NCBI RefSeq assembly: GCF_900104135.1
Contig: NZ_FNIV01000006.1
Coordinates: forward strand, 1 to 64,000
DNA from: Halomonas shengliensis
Lineage (GTDB): Bacteria > Pseudomonadota > Gammaproteobacteria > Pseudomonadales > Halomonadaceae
Reading direction: 5' to 3'
Length of the DNA: 64,000 bases
In this document: in pieces, positions 1 through 13,015 of the stretch
Layout: every line of letters begins with the position of its first letter
Numbering within the stretch: the stretch's first letter is position 1
Notes under the pieces: model-generated
The model's input: only the letters and a program-made list of their open reading frames with translations
Databases searched by the model: none
Told to the model about the DNA's origin: nothing
Position numbers and translations under genes: made by a program

Positions 1-468
1 ATGATCGATCCTCGAGACGTCATCGCCTACTCGCGGTGCTTCATGTTCGGCCCTTGGTGCCGCGGTGAACCGGCACTTACTATGGCCTCTGCTGACGTCT
101 GGTGGCCCATCCCGTCGCCTCTCGACGCCGGTAGCACCGTGGCAGACCACCAGACCTCCCAGGGTAAGACGCGCGACCTTCCCGCTTATGCCTGTCGGAT
201 CTACGTCATGGCGATCCGTGCAAGTACCGGGCTTTGATGATGCTTGCCACCTCACCCCGCCATGCCGCCTCGTATCCGCTTCCTGTTCGTCAGGCCAGCG
301 TTTTGCTTCGGGCTGCCTTCGGATTCCCCCTCACGGGAGACACCCTTGCCGTCAGCTAGCACTTCCCCTTGCCGGGCGTGCAGGGGACTTTCACCCCCAA
401 GTCATTCCAAGGCACCACCCTTGGAAACAGCGCCCGTCAGGCGCTGCGCGCCATGCCTGGCGCACAAG
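1..468. other. Gene-free stretch of unknown origin
   Basis: No credible gene is present. Open frames here are short, overlap each other on both strands and resemble no protein family. The composition is patchy and unlike the flanking gyrB. It contains a small inverted repeat at 448-463 (GCGCCA, four-base loop, TGGCGC). From memory, the spurious peptides read from 244-531 resemble peptides seen in many unrelated proteobacterial genomes, which would fit the remnant of a dispersed element. I could not verify this, and the left end is outside the window. Confidence 0.4.
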
Positions 469-499
469 CAAAAGCCCGCCATCGATGACGATGGCGGGC
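469..499 (-). terminator. Rho-independent terminator of gyrB
   Basis: A perfect 11-bp stem (474-484 with 489-499) and a four-base loop is followed on the minus strand by a TTTT run. It lies about 40 bases past the gyrB stop codon and so ends the dnaA-dnaN-recF-gyrB transcription unit. Confidence 0.85.
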
Positions 500-519
500 T
501 TCTGCTTGGCGCTCAGGAA

Positions 520-535
520 TGTTCCACGTGAAACA
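520..535. promoter_or_regulatory. parS: parS centromere site (15/16 match)
   Basis: The 16-mer TGTTCCACGTGAAACA matches the bacterial parS consensus TGTTTCACGTGAAACA at 15 of 16 positions. It sits between the gyrB stop codon and its terminator. It would load the ParB encoded at 28956-29882. Confidence 0.85.
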
Positions 536-540
536 TCGCG

Positions 541-4088
<3,548 letters not shown>

Positions 4089-4137
4089 GGGGGCACGGCA
4101 GGCAGGGGGCGGCCCAATCGGGCCGCCCGGGAATGGG

Positions 4138-5241
4138 TCACAGGCGCATGGGCATGACGACGTAGAGCGCATCGCCACCGCCGGGCTCCTCCATCAGCGC
4201 GCTGCTGTTGGAGTCTGCCAGGGTCATCTGCACACGATCCTCGTCCAGGGCATTGAGCACATCGACCAGGTAGCCGACGTTGAAGCCGATCTCCAGGGGA
4301 CCGCCGCTGTACTCGATGGCGATGTTCTCCTCGGCCTCCTCCTGCTCCGGGTTGTTGGCCATCACCCGCAGGTTGCCCTCCTCGAGGTTGAGGCGCACGC
4401 CGCGGTACTTCTCGTTGGAGAGAATGGCGGTGCGCGAGAGGACCTGACGCAACTCGGCGCGGTCGGCGATGAACACCTTGTCGCCACCCCGGGGCACCAC
4501 CCGCTCGTAGTCGGGGAACTTGCCATCCACCAGCTTGGAGGTGAAGGTGAAGTCGCCGGTGTGCGCCCGGATATGGCTGGCACCCAGGGTCAGGCTGACC
4601 GGGTCCTCGCCGTCGTCCAGCAGGCGCACCAGCTCCAAGATCCCCTTGCGCGGCACGATCAGCTTCTGGGGCGACTCCATGCGCAGCTCCGCCGGGCGCG
4701 AGCAGACCGCCAGCCGGTGGCCGTCGGTGGCCACGGCGCGGATCAGGTTGTCGCGCATTTCCAGCAGCATGCCGTTAAGGTAGTAGCGCACGTCCTGCTG
4801 CGCCATGGCGAAGGAGGTGGCGTCGATCAGCTGCTTGAGCACGCCACGCGGCAGGCTGAGCTCGAGACTGCCCGGGCTCTCCTCGACGCTGGGGAACTCC
4901 GCCACCGGCAGGGTGGAGAGGGTGAAGCGCGAGCGCCCGCTGCGCAGCACCGCCCTGCCCTCCTCGAGGGAGAACTGGAGCTCGGCCTGGTCGGGCAGCG
5001 ACTTGCAGATGTCCATCAGCTTGCGGGCCGGCACGGTGACGCTACCCGGCTCATCCACGCGACTGGCCACGGTGCGCCCGATCAGCTCCACTTCCAGGTC
5101 GGTCCCGGTCAGGGCGAGCTCTTCCTGGCCCACCTGGATCAGCACGTTGGAGAGCACCGGCAGGGTCTGGCGGCGCTCCACCACGCCGGCGACCAGCGTC
5201 AGCGGCCGCAGCAGCGCCTCGCGGGAGATGGAAAATTTCAT
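4138..5241 (-). CDS. dnaN: DNA polymerase III sliding clamp (beta subunit)
   Basis: Ring-forming processivity clamp that tethers DNA polymerase III and other partners to DNA. It has 367 residues, the standard length. It begins MKFSISREALLRPL and ends with the conserved YVVMPMRL, whose terminal MPMRL is the family's C-terminal signature. The start at 5241 is chosen by homology; upstream in-frame codons to 5316 run into the dnaA-dnaN gap. Second gene of the cluster, 103 bases after dnaA. Confidence 0.98.
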   Translation of the reverse strand: MKFSISREALLRPLTLVAGVVERRQTLPVLSNVLIQVGQEELALTGTDLEVELIGRTVASRVDEPGSVTVPARKLMDICKSLPDQAELQFSLEEGRAVLRSGRSRFTLSTLPVAEFPSVEESPGSLELSLPRGVLKQLIDATSFAMAQQDVRYYLNGMLLEMRDNLIRAVATDGHRLAVCSRPAELRMESPQKLIVPRKGILELVRLLDDGEDPVSLTLGASHIRAHTGDFTFTSKLVDGKFPDYERVVPRGGDKVFIADRAELRQVLSRTAILSNEKYRGVRLNLEEGNLRVMANNPEQEEAEENIAIEYSGGPLEIGFNVGYLVDVLNALDEDRVQMTLADSNSSALMEEPGGGDALYVVMPMRL

Positions 5242-5344
5242 GACGGCTCCACGTCTTGTCCTGAAGGGTTGCAGCCGGCGGCCCGGCCGAACGGCATGGG
5301 GACCATTAAACCACAAGCCGGCGATGTCTCGGAGGTGGCCGTGC

Positions 5345-6808
5345 TCAGCTGGTCAGCAGCCGCAGCAGGTTCTTGTAGTCCTCGCGGATGTCGGCGTTCT
5401 CCTCCTGCAGCTGCTGCACCTTGCGACAGGCATGCAGCACCGTGGTGTGGTCGCGGCCGCCGAAGGCGTCACCGATCTCAGGCAGGCTGTGGTTGGTGAG
5501 TTCCTTGGCCAGGGCCATGGCCACCTGGCGCGGACGGGCCACGGAGCGCGAGCGGCGCTTGGAGAGCAGGTCCGCCAGCTTGATCTTGTAGTACTCGGCC
5601 ACGGTGCGCTGGATGTTGTCGACCCCCACCTGCTTGTCCTGCAGGGCCAGCAGGTCCTTGAGCGACTCGCGGATGAAGTCCTGGGTGATCGGCTTGCCCA
5701 TGAAGTGGGAATCGGCGATCACCTTCTTCAGGGCTCCCTCCAGCTCGCGCACGTTGGAGCGGATCTTCTGGGCGATGAAGAAGGCGGCGTCGTGGGGCAG
5801 GTCGACCTTGGCCTGGTCGGCCTTCTTCATCAGGATCGCCACACGGGTCTCCAGCTCGGGCGGCTCGATGGCCACCGTCAGGCCCCAGCCGAAGCGCGAC
5901 TTGAGTCGCTCCTCTACGCCGCTGATCTCCTTGGGATAGCGGTCGGAGGTCAGGATCATCTGCTGGCCGCCCTCGAGCAGGGCATTGAAGGTGTGGAAGA
6001 ACTCCTCCTGGGAGCGCTCCTTGCCGGCGAAGAACTGGATATCGTCGATCAGCAGGGCATCGACGCTACGGTAGAAGCGCTTGAAGTCGTTGATAGCGTT
6101 GAGCTGCAGCGCCTTAACCATGTCGGCCACGAAGCGCTCGGAGTGCAGGTAGACCACCCGGGCGTTCTCGCGCCGTCCGGCCAGGGCATTGCCCACCGCG
6201 TGCATCAGGTGGGTCTTGCCCAGGCCGACCCCACCGTAGAGGAACAGCGGGTTGTAGGCGCCGCCGGGATTCTCCGACACCTGCCGCGAGGCGGCCCGGG
6301 CCAGCTGGTTGGACTTGCCCTCCACGAAGGTCTCGAAGGTGAAGTTGGGGTTGAGGCCGCTGTTGTGCTTGAGGCTCCCCTCCACCTGGACCTGGCGCTC
6401 GCCGCCAGGGCGCCGGGGCGCGTCCTCCTCCTGGCGAGTGATCTCCTTCTCGTCGGCCACGTCACCCCGTGGCGGCGTGTGTACCGCCGGCGCCGCCGGA
6501 CGCCGTGGCGCGGCCGATACCGGGTTGCCCAGCTCCCGCGGCTGCGGGCGCGGTGCGCTGCGACGACTGCCGACGCTCAGCACCACCTTGGGAGGACGGG
6601 CCGGCGACAGCTCGCGCAGCAGCTCGGCGATTCGCTTGGCGTACTTGTCGCTGACCCAGTCGCGCACGAAGCGGTTGGGCGCCAGCAGGCACAGCTCACC
6701 CCCCTCGCCCTCCTCGGCCTGGAGGGGGCGAACCCAGGTATTGAACTGCTGGGAGCTCAACTCGTCCTGCAGGGTATCCAGACACTGTTGCCAGAGAGCC
6801 AGCGACAC
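5345..6808 (-). CDS. dnaA: Chromosomal replication initiator DnaA
   Basis: AAA+ ATPase that binds DnaA boxes, melts the origin and helps load the helicase. It has 487 residues. Domain I (1-80, [17 protein letters not shown]) is followed by a long, proline-rich linker (about 81-150). The AAA+ core has Walker A GGVGLGKT at 192-199 and Walker B LLIDD at 252-256, and domain IV has the DNA-binding signature [12 protein letters not shown]. The start is GTG at 6808 with GAGG four bases upstream. The gene is transcribed away from the DnaA-box region 6809-7388, and a DnaA box overlaps its likely promoter, which suggests autoregulation. Confidence 0.98.
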   Translation of the reverse strand: MSLALWQQCLDTLQDELSSQQFNTWVRPLQAEEGEGGELCLLAPNRFVRDWVSDKYAKRIAELLRELSPARPPKVVLSVGSRRSAPRPQPRELGNPVSAAPRRPAAPAVHTPPRGDVADEKEITRQEEDAPRRPGGERQVQVEGSLKHNSGLNPNFTFETFVEGKSNQLARAASRQVSENPGGAYNPLFLYGGVGLGKTHLMHAVGNALAGRRENARVVYLHSERFVADMVKALQLNAINDFKRFYRSVDALLIDDIQFFAGKERSQEEFFHTFNALLEGGQQMILTSDRYPKEISGVEERLKSRFGWGLTVAIEPPELETRVAILMKKADQAKVDLPHDAAFFIAQKIRSNVRELEGALKKVIADSHFMGKPITQDFIRESLKDLLALQDKQVGVDNIQRTVAEYYKIKLADLLSKRRSRSVARPRQVAMALAKELTNHSLPEIGDAFGGRDHTTVLHACRKVQQLQEENADIREDYKNLLRLLTS

Positions 6809-6843
6809 GCGACCTCACCATGGTTGTGGAGAAAGGACCGTGC

Positions 6844-6872
6844 ATTGTATCGCCCAGCGCCACTGTTATCCA
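6844..6872 (-). promoter_or_regulatory. Likely dnaA promoter overlapped by a DnaA box
   Basis: Read on the minus strand, TGGATA (-35, 6867-6872), a 17-base spacer and TACAAT (-10, 6844-6849) lie 36 bases before the dnaA GTG. The -35 element falls inside the perfect DnaA box at 6866-6874, so DnaA bound there would block the promoter. Confidence 0.55.
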
Positions 6873-7262
6873 CACCCCGCCAACCCCTGCACCAGGCTGT
6901 GGAAAACAGGCCGACTGGCTGGCGACAGCCTAGGGAACGAATGGGGAGCCTTCCCCGGCTGTGGACGAAAGCAGGGGTTATCCACCGGTTATCCCACCTC
7001 GGGCCACCGCTCATCCCGAGCTTGCCCACCTATCGGTACCAAGGCCAGGCGACTGAGATGGTGAGAGATATGGGCGTTATCCACAGATAAGCTTCTCCCC
7101 AGTAATCACTGCGTGTAACAAATAACCCTAGTAATAGTAGGAAGACAGACCCAGACGGGACACTACAGGCGGGTGATCCCCTGGTCCCGACCGGTCATCT
7201 CCCCCGAATCCCTGGCAATACCCAAAGGCGGCGATTGGCGATGCGGTCGAGACAGGGAAAAA

Positions 7263-7291
7263 TTGCACCGCCGGCGGGAAATCACTACAAT
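7263..7291 (+). promoter_or_regulatory. Sigma-70 promoter of rpmH-rnpA
   Basis: TTGCAC (7263-7268), a 17-base spacer and TACAAT (7286-7291) form a near-consensus promoter about 100 bases before rpmH. Confidence 0.75.
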
Positions 7292-7388
7292 TTCCGGTCT
7301 TGAACAGAACCGGCTCGGACTCCCCCGTGGATTCCGGGCACCTCGCAATCGACGATTCGTCCAGAAAACCACGTGGGAATAACGAGTT

Positions 7389-7523
7389 ATGAAACGTACC
7401 TTTCAGCCCAGCGTCCTCAAGCGCAAGCGTACACACGGTTTCCGTGCCCGGATGGCCACCAAGAACGGCCGCGCCGTGCTGGCTCGTCGTCGTGCCAAGG
7501 GCCGCAAGCGCCTGAGCGCCTGA
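7389..7523 (+). CDS. rpmH: 50S ribosomal protein L34
   Basis: Very small, strongly basic 44-residue protein of the large ribosomal subunit, beginning [19 protein letters not shown] and ending [10 protein letters not shown]. Length and sequence match the family throughout. It is followed 13 bases later by rnpA, the universal bacterial pairing, and is driven by the promoter at 7263-7291. Confidence 0.98.
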   Translation: MKRTFQPSVLKRKRTHGFRARMATKNGRAVLARRRAKGRKRLSA

Positions 7524-7536
7524 TCACGGACCCTGC

Positions 7537-8004
7537 GTGTCCCGTCAGTCGTTTCCCCGCCGTCTGCGCCTGCTGACGGCCGGGGATTACCGGCAGGTCT
7601 TCGACAATGCCGCCTTCAAGGTCCACGGCAAGGGCCTGATGGCACTGGCGGCACCCAATGGCCTGGGACATCCTCGCCTGGGGCTGGTGGTCAGCAAGAA
7701 GAGCCTGCGCCGCGCCGTCGACCGCAACCGCATCAAGCGACTGGCGCGCGAGTCGGTCAGGCTCCAGCAGCAGCGGCTTCCCGCTGTGGATATCGTGCTG
7801 CTGTCGCGCCGAGGTATCGGCGAGCTGGACAATGCCACCCTGCAGCGGCAACTCGTCGGGATGTGGCGACGCCTGGAACGCGAGGTACACAAGGCTGCCT
7901 CCCGTCGCGCCGAGAACGGCGATGCCCCGCCAACCTCCGACCGGAGCCCGCGAGAGCATGAGCGCCCCCCTTCGCAGTGCCAAGGTTCGCCAGGTCACGC
8001 TTGA
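7537..8004 (+). CDS. rnpA: Ribonuclease P protein component
   Basis: Basic protein cofactor of RNase P, which matures the 5' ends of tRNAs. The core (about residues 1-120) has FKVHGKGLMALA and the signature region VVSKKSLRRAVDRNRIKRLARE. The start is GTG at 7537. At 155 residues it is about 30 longer than usual; the extra tail from about residue 122 is hydrophilic, proline- and charge-rich and of no recognised family. The tail occupies the space where yidD is found between rnpA and yidC in many bacteria. Confidence 0.95.
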   Translation: MSRQSFPRRLRLLTAGDYRQVFDNAAFKVHGKGLMALAAPNGLGHPRLGLVVSKKSLRRAVDRNRIKRLARESVRLQQQRLPAVDIVLLSRRGIGELDNATLQRQLVGMWRRLEREVHKAASRRAENGDAPPTSDRSPREHERPPSQCQGSPGHA

Positions 8005-8133
8005 CGTCGTCGGGGCGAGCCTCGAAAGTCCGTGTTCGGAAGTCAGCCTGCCCCCGGCAGGCTTTTGTCTATCTCGGGCGGATGAAACGCCTTCCGCCAC
8101 CGGCATGTTCACTACCCATCGGGCAGAACCCTC

Positions 8134-9822
8134 ATGGACGTAAAACGACTCCTATTGCTGATTCCCCTGGCGGTGCTCGCCTACCTGATCGTCGTGCAGT
8201 GGAATCAGGACTATGGCCAGACCGCCGTCGAGCCCCAGGCTCCCTCCTTCTCCGCCAGCCAGTCCGCACCCCAGGCTCCCGAGAACCAGGCCGACGAGGA
8301 TGGCCTGGCGGTGCCCTCGGCGAATCGCGGCGCCGACATGGCCCAGTCCATGCCGGGCGATGGCGAGGCCAGCACCGGGCGTGAGCTGATCGCGGTGGTC
8401 ACCGACGTGCTCGACCTGCGCATCGATCCCCAGGGCGGCGACATCGTGTATGCCGCCCTGCCCCAGCACAAGCTGACCCTGGACGCCGAGCGCCCCTATG
8501 TGCTGCTCGCCGACGGCGAGACGCTCAGCTATGTGGCGCGCTCCGGGCTGCAGCTCGACGGCCAGTCGGGGCGTATCGGCTACACCCCGGAGAGCACCGA
8601 GTACCGCCTGGCCGAGGGCGACAAGCGGCTGCAGGTCGACCTGACCGCTGAGGTGAACGGCGTCGAGGTGATCAAGCGCTTCTCCTTCGAGCGCGACAGC
8701 TACGCCGTTGACGTCGAGTACCTGCTGGCCAATGCCACCGAGACCCCGGTATCGGCGCGCTTCATCGGCCAGCTCGCCCGCGACAACAGCCCCGACCCCT
8801 CCAGCGGTCCCAAGATGGGGATGCGCTCCTACCTGGGCGCGGCCTACTCCACCCCCGAGGATCGCTACCTGAAGGTCGACTTCGAGGAGATCCAGGAGGG
8901 CAACTTCGACAACCGCGAGGCCGAGGGCGGCTGGGTGGCGATCATCCAGCACTACTTCGTCAGCGCCTGGGCGCCGCCCCAGAACCAGCAGAACCTCTAC
9001 TACGCCACCAGCGACTCCCGCGGGCGCAACGTCGCCGCCTTCGCCGGCCCCGTCACCGAGGTCGCCGCCGATGGCGAGGCGCGCCTGGGGGCGACACTCT
9101 ACATGGGTCCCAAGGTGCAGGACTACATGGAGGCCGTGGCGCCCAACCTGAAGCTGACCGTCGACTTCGGCTGGCTGTGGTTCATCGCCAACCCGCTGTT
9201 CTGGCTGCTCGACAAGATCCACGACGTGATCGGCAACTGGGGCTGGTCCATCGTGCTGCTGACCATCCTGGTCAAGGCCGCGTTGTGGCCGCTCTCCGCC
9301 AAGGCCTACAAGTCCATGGCGCGCATGCGCAAGCTGGGCCCGGAGATGCAGCGTCTCAAGGAGCAGTACGGCGACGATCGCCAGAAGATGTCCCAGGAGA
9401 TGATGAAGTTCTACCAGAAGGAGAAGATCAATCCTCTGGGCGGCTGCCTGCCGATCCTGGTACAGATGCCGGTGTTCATCGCCCTCTACTGGATGCTGCT
9501 GGAGTCCGTGGAGCTTCGCCACGCGCCCTTCATGTTCTGGATCCAGGACCTCTCGGTGAAGGATCCCTTCTTCATCCTGCCGATCCTGATGGGCGCCTCG
9601 ATGTTCGTGCAGCAGATGCTCAACCCGACCCCGCCGGACCCCATGCAGGCGAAGATCATGAAGATGCTGCCCATCGTCTTCACCTTCTTCTTCCTGTGGT
9701 TCCCGGCCGGCCTGGTGATCTACTGGGTGGTGAACAACATCATCTCCATCGCCCAGCAGTACGTGATCACCCGCAGGATCGAGAACGACCCCAGCGTCGG
9801 CAAGGGCATGAAGACCAAGTAG
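8134..9822 (+). CDS. yidC: Membrane protein insertase YidC
   Basis: Inserts and folds inner-membrane proteins alone or with SecYEG; Fo subunits such as the c-ring protein are classic clients. It has 562 residues. A transmembrane segment (about 5-22) is followed by a large periplasmic domain (about 60-340) and the conserved five-helix core, which includes WSIVLLTILVKAALWPLS and the segment NPLGGCLPILVQMPVFIALYW given here in part. The C-terminus is basic. It lies 129 bases after rnpA with no yidD in between. Confidence 0.97.
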   Translation: MDVKRLLLLIPLAVLAYLIVVQWNQDYGQTAVEPQAPSFSASQSAPQAPENQADEDGLAVPSANRGADMAQSMPGDGEASTGRELIAVVTDVLDLRIDPQGGDIVYAALPQHKLTLDAERPYVLLADGETLSYVARSGLQLDGQSGRIGYTPESTEYRLAEGDKRLQVDLTAEVNGVEVIKRFSFERDSYAVDVEYLLANATETPVSARFIGQLARDNSPDPSSGPKMGMRSYLGAAYSTPEDRYLKVDFEEIQEGNFDNREAEGGWVAIIQHYFVSAWAPPQNQQNLYYATSDSRGRNVAAFAGPVTEVAADGEARLGATLYMGPKVQDYMEAVAPNLKLTVDFGWLWFIANPLFWLLDKIHDVIGNWGWSIVLLTILVKAALWPLSAKAYKSMARMRKLGPEMQRLKEQYGDDRQKMSQEMMKFYQKEKINPLGGCLPILVQMPVFIALYWMLLESVELRHAPFMFWIQDLSVKDPFFILPILMGASMFVQQMLNPTPPDPMQAKIMKMLPIVFTFFFLWFPAGLVIYWVVNNIISIAQQYVITRRIENDPSVGKGMKTK

Positions 9823-9847
9823 GTCCGCCTCCGACCACGACTCACCG

Positions 9848-9870
9848 GACCCCCGCCCCGTGCGGGGGTC
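9848..9870 (+). terminator. Hairpin after yidC
   Basis: A 9-bp GC-rich stem GACCCCCGC/GCGGGGGTC with a five-base loop stands 25 bases past the yidC stop. The following bases are only weakly T-rich, so termination may be partial, with read-through into mnmE. Confidence 0.5.
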
Positions 9871-9925
9871 TGGCGTTTGGGGCGCCCGCCGCCGACAATG
9901 ACGCCGCCAGCTCGAGGAGACCGCC

Positions 9926-11293
9926 ATGCCCACCTTCCACGATCAGGACACCATCGCCGCCCTGGCCACCCCGCCGGGGCGCGGAGGGGTCGGCATCATC
10001 CGCGTCTCTGGGCCGCTGTGCGCGGCGATTGCCGAGGCGGTAATGGGCTACCGCCCCACCCCGCGCCACGCCCACTACGGCCCCTTCCGCGGCGAGCAGA
10101 CGCTGATCGACGAGGGCCTCGCGCTGTTCTTCCCCGGCCCCCACTCCTTCACCGGCGAGGATGTCCTCGAGCTGCAGGGCCACGGTGGACCGGTGATCAT
10201 GGACCTGCTGCTGGAGCGCTGCCTGGCGCTGGGTGCCCGGGTGGCACGCCCCGGGGAATTCTCCGAGCGTGCCTTCCTCAACGACAAGCTCGACCTGGCC
10301 CAGGCCGAGGCGATCGCCGACCTGATCGACGCCAGCTCCCGGGCGGCCGCGGAGAACGCCCTGCGCTCCCTGCAGGGCGACTTCTCGCGCCGGGTGGTCG
10401 CCCTGGTGGAGCGGCTGATCGAGCTGCGCATCTACGTGGAGGCGGCCATCGACTTCCCCGAGGAGGAGATCGACTTCCTGGGCGACGGCCGGGTCGCCGA
10501 GATGCTTGCCGCGGTGAAGGCCGAGCTGGCCGCGGTGCGCGCGGCCGCGGGGCAGGGCGCGCTGATGCGCGAGGGCATGAGCGTGGTGATCGCCGGGCGC
10601 CCCAACGCCGGCAAGTCGAGCCTGCTCAATGCTCTCACCGAGCAGGAGACCGCCATCGTCACCGACATCGCCGGCACCACCCGCGACGTGCTGCGTGAGC
10701 ATATCCATATCGACGGCATGCCGCTGCATGTCATCGATACCGCCGGCCTGCGTGACACCCCCGACGCCGTGGAGAAGATCGGGGTAGCTCGGGCCTGGGA
10801 GGAGATCGAGAAGGCCGACCGGGTGCTGCTGCTGGTGGATGCCGCCACCTCCGAGGCCAGCGACCCCATGGCCATCTGGCCCGAGTTCGTGGCACGCCTT
10901 CCCGACCGCGCGCGGCTCACCCTGGTGCGCAACAAGATCGATGCGAGCGAGGAGGCTCCCGGGCTCGACCTGTCCACCGCCACGCCCATCGTGCGGCTAT
11001 CGGCGAAGACCGGAGAGGGTGTGGATAAGCTGAAGGAGCACCTGAAGGCGGTGATGGGCTTCACCGCCACCGCCGAGGGACGCTTCTCGGCACGACGCCG
11101 CCACCTCGACGCCCTGGATCGCGCCGAGCAGGCCCTGGCCAGCGGCGAGGCCCAGCTCACCGGCTACGGCGCCGGCGAGCTGCTCGCCGAGGACCTGCGG
11201 GATGCCCAGCAGGCGCTGGGCGAGATCACCGGGGAATTCAGCGCCGATGACCTGCTGGGCGAGATCTTCGGCAGCTTCTGTATCGGCAAGTAA
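9926..11293 (+). CDS. mnmE: tRNA modification GTPase MnmE (TrmE)
   Basis: Works with MnmG to install the carboxymethylaminomethyl group on the wobble uridine (U34) of certain tRNAs. It has 455 residues. It has an N-terminal folate-binding domain ([22 protein letters not shown]), a helical domain interrupted by a G domain with P-loop GRPNAGKSS and DTAGLRDT, and the C-terminal FCIGK containing the catalytic cysteine. The start at 9926 has GAGGAGA just upstream. All key motifs are intact, which contrasts with its partner mnmG at 25566, which appears frameshifted. Confidence 0.98.
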   Translation: MPTFHDQDTIAALATPPGRGGVGIIRVSGPLCAAIAEAVMGYRPTPRHAHYGPFRGEQTLIDEGLALFFPGPHSFTGEDVLELQGHGGPVIMDLLLERCLALGARVARPGEFSERAFLNDKLDLAQAEAIADLIDASSRAAAENALRSLQGDFSRRVVALVERLIELRIYVEAAIDFPEEEIDFLGDGRVAEMLAAVKAELAAVRAAAGQGALMREGMSVVIAGRPNAGKSSLLNALTEQETAIVTDIAGTTRDVLREHIHIDGMPLHVIDTAGLRDTPDAVEKIGVARAWEEIEKADRVLLLVDAATSEASDPMAIWPEFVARLPDRARLTLVRNKIDASEEAPGLDLSTATPIVRLSAKTGEGVDKLKEHLKAVMGFTATAEGRFSARRRHLDALDRAEQALASGEAQLTGYGAGELLAEDLRDAQQALGEITGEFSADDLLGEIFGSFCIGK

Positions 11294-11302
11294 AGAGGGG
11301 GG

Positions 11303-12151
11303 CTACTCCCCCACCCACCAGTCGCCGCGGTAGTCGGCGGTGTCCCCCAGGAGCGGCACCACGCGTGCCATGGCGTCGGCGAGACGCGCGTCCAGCCCCC
11401 AGGGCGGGTTGACCACCAGCATGCCGCTGCCGAACATGCCGCGCGCCTCCTGGCCCGGCTGTCGCTGGCGCAGCTCGCTGCGCCACACCTTGCGTATCCC
11501 GCCCGCCTTCACCGCCTCCAGCAGCTCATGGTGGCGTCCTGCCGGGAGCAGCGGATACCACACCAGCACCACCGCATGACGTGCCTTGCGCAGGGTCGCC
11601 AGCAGGGCCTCGGCCACCTCGCTGTACTCCGCCTTGCGCTCGTAGCTGGGGTCGATCAGCACGCAGAGCCGCGGGGTGGCCACCGGTAGCCGCTCGACCA
11701 GCCCCTTGAGGCCGTCGCCATGGATGGCGCGCACCCCTTCCGCGGGGGCCTGGCCCGTGAGGTGGCCATGCTCGCCGGGGTGCAGCTCGAAGAGCAGCTG
11801 GCGATCCCGGGGACGCAGGCGTCGCCCCATCCACCAGGGCGACCCCGGATAGTGGCTGAGCCGTCCGGCCCGCGGCTGCGCCTCGGCCAGCGCCGCCAGC
11901 CACCCTGCCAGCAGGGGCTCCTCGTCCAGTTTCCGGCGCGCCTCCCACAGCAGCAGCACCCCCTCACGGTACTCGTGCAGCCTAGCGGTCTCCTCCGCGG
12001 TCAGGGGGTAGACACCCCGGCCGGCATGGGTATCGATGAACGTAATGGGTGAATCTTTACGTAATAGGTGATCGATGACCGCATGCAGGGTCAGGTGCTT
12101 GTGGATATCGGCGAAGTTGCCGGCGTGGTAGGCGTGCTGGTAAGAGAGCAT
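11303..12151 (-). CDS. rlmJ: 23S rRNA (adenine(2030)-N6)-methyltransferase
   Basis: Methylates A2030 of 23S rRNA. It has 282 residues and starts MLSYQHAYHAGNFADIHKH, characteristic of the family. FIDTHAGRGVY is the SAM-binding region and DPSYERKAEY contains the D-P-P/S-Y-type catalytic motif. The start at 12151 is chosen by homology; the frame extends to 12196 without family support. It faces mnmE, the two stop codons being less than 10 bases apart. Confidence 0.93.
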   Translation of the reverse strand: MLSYQHAYHAGNFADIHKHLTLHAVIDHLLRKDSPITFIDTHAGRGVYPLTAEETARLHEYREGVLLLWEARRKLDEEPLLAGWLAALAEAQPRAGRLSHYPGSPWWMGRRLRPRDRQLLFELHPGEHGHLTGQAPAEGVRAIHGDGLKGLVERLPVATPRLCVLIDPSYERKAEYSEVAEALLATLRKARHAVVLVWYPLLPAGRHHELLEAVKAGGIRKVWRSELRQRQPGQEARGMFGSGMLVVNPPWGLDARLADAMARVVPLLGDTADYRGDWWVGE

Positions 12152-12185
12152 GGGTCCGGATCCGCGAATCGGCAAGGGACACAAA

Positions 12186-12211
12186 GGGCCCGCCACGGCT
12201 GTGGCGGGCCC
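12186..12211 (-). terminator. Terminator of the OmpA-family gene
   Basis: A perfect 11-bp stem GGGCCCGCCAC/GTGGCGGGCCC with a four-base loop is followed on the minus strand by a T-rich stretch (TTTGTGT). It lies 34 bases after the stop codon at 12246. Confidence 0.8.
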
Positions 12212-12245
12212 GACAGGTTACCGCTGGAGGTCGAGGCGACGACGC

Positions 12246-12923
12246 TTACTGGAAGCGGCTCTCGATCGGCGTGAGCGTGATCTCGACGCGACGGTTCTGG
12301 GCGCGTCCCGCCTCGGTGTTGTTGCTGGCCACCGGCTGGTTCTCACCATAGCCCACCATGTTGAGACGGGCACCCGCCACGCCAGCATTCATCAGGTAGT
12401 TGCCCACCGCCTGGGCGCGTCGCTCGGAGAGACGCTGGTTGTAGCCGGCATCACCGGTGCTGTCGGTGTGGCCGGCGATGTTGACCCGGGTGTCGTCGTA
12501 CTGGGTCAGGATGCGGGCGACGTCGTTGAGCGCGCTGCGGGCGTTAGGGGTCAACTCGCTGGAGTCGAAGCCGAAGGTCACCTCGCTGGGCATGTTGAGC
12601 ACGATGTCGTCGCCACGGCGATCGACGCCGATGCCGGTGCCCTGAGTGCTCTGGCGCAGCTGCTCCTCCTGGCGGTCCATGTAGGCGCCGATGCCGGCCC
12701 CGGCGGCAGCACCCACGGCGGCCCCCACCAGGGCGCGGTCACGGCGGCTGGTGCTGCCGTCGCCGCTCAGGGCGCCGGCCACGGCACCCACCGCCGCGCC
12801 GATGGCGGCACCGGTGCCGGTCTGGTTGCGGTCGGTCTGGCCGCTGTAAGGGTCGGTGGTGGCACAGCCGGCCAGCAGCACGGCGGCGGCCAGCGGGGCC
12901 ATGAAACGAAGGGGCTTGGTCAT
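12246..12923 (-). CDS. OmpA-family lipoprotein (YiaD-like)
   Basis: Predicted outer-membrane lipoprotein that binds peptidoglycan. It has 225 residues. The signal peptide ends in a lipobox LLAGC (cysteine about residue 20). A glycine-zipper region follows (repeated GAAIGAAVGAVAG and VGAAVGAAAGAG, about 35-80), which probably inserts in the membrane. A C-terminal OmpA domain (about 105-220) has FGFDSSELT, the peptidoglycan-binding GHTDSTG and LSERRAQAV. The start at 12923 has AAGGAGA eight bases upstream. It is a single-gene unit with its own terminator. Role beyond envelope anchoring is unknown. Confidence 0.9.
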   Translation of the reverse strand: MTKPLRFMAPLAAAVLLAGCATTDPYSGQTDRNQTGTGAAIGAAVGAVAGALSGDGSTSRRDRALVGAAVGAAAGAGIGAYMDRQEEQLRQSTQGTGIGVDRRGDDIVLNMPSEVTFGFDSSELTPNARSALNDVARILTQYDDTRVNIAGHTDSTGDAGYNQRLSERRAQAVGNYLMNAGVAGARLNMVGYGENQPVASNNTEAGRAQNRRVEITLTPIESRFQ

Positions 12924-13015
12924 CGTGGCATTCTCCTTGGTTGGGTCGTTGGCCCGGTCGATCATCCCTGGGGCCGTCAATGGCAGCGATTGCGATGAGC
13001 GTAGCACAGGCGTCA

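Larger units (their letters stand above)
6809..7388. other. dnaA-rpmH intergenic region with DnaA boxes (candidate origin)
   Basis: This 580-base region separates the leftward dnaA cluster from the rightward rpmH cluster. Perfect DnaA boxes TTATCCACA lie at 6866-6874 and 7077-7085 (plus strand). One-mismatch boxes lie at 6898-6906 (minus) and 6978-6986 (plus), and weaker ones at 6960-6968 and 6989-6997. A locally AT-rich stretch follows the last box (about 7100-7140). In Pseudomonas this interval is the origin; here the boxes may instead, or also, regulate dnaA. Compare 25091-25565. Confidence 0.6.

Noticed and set aside
7128..7436. 102-codon minus-strand frame between dnaA and rpmH
   Set aside because: It overlaps the rpmH promoter and gene, has no ribosome site and no recognisable motif.
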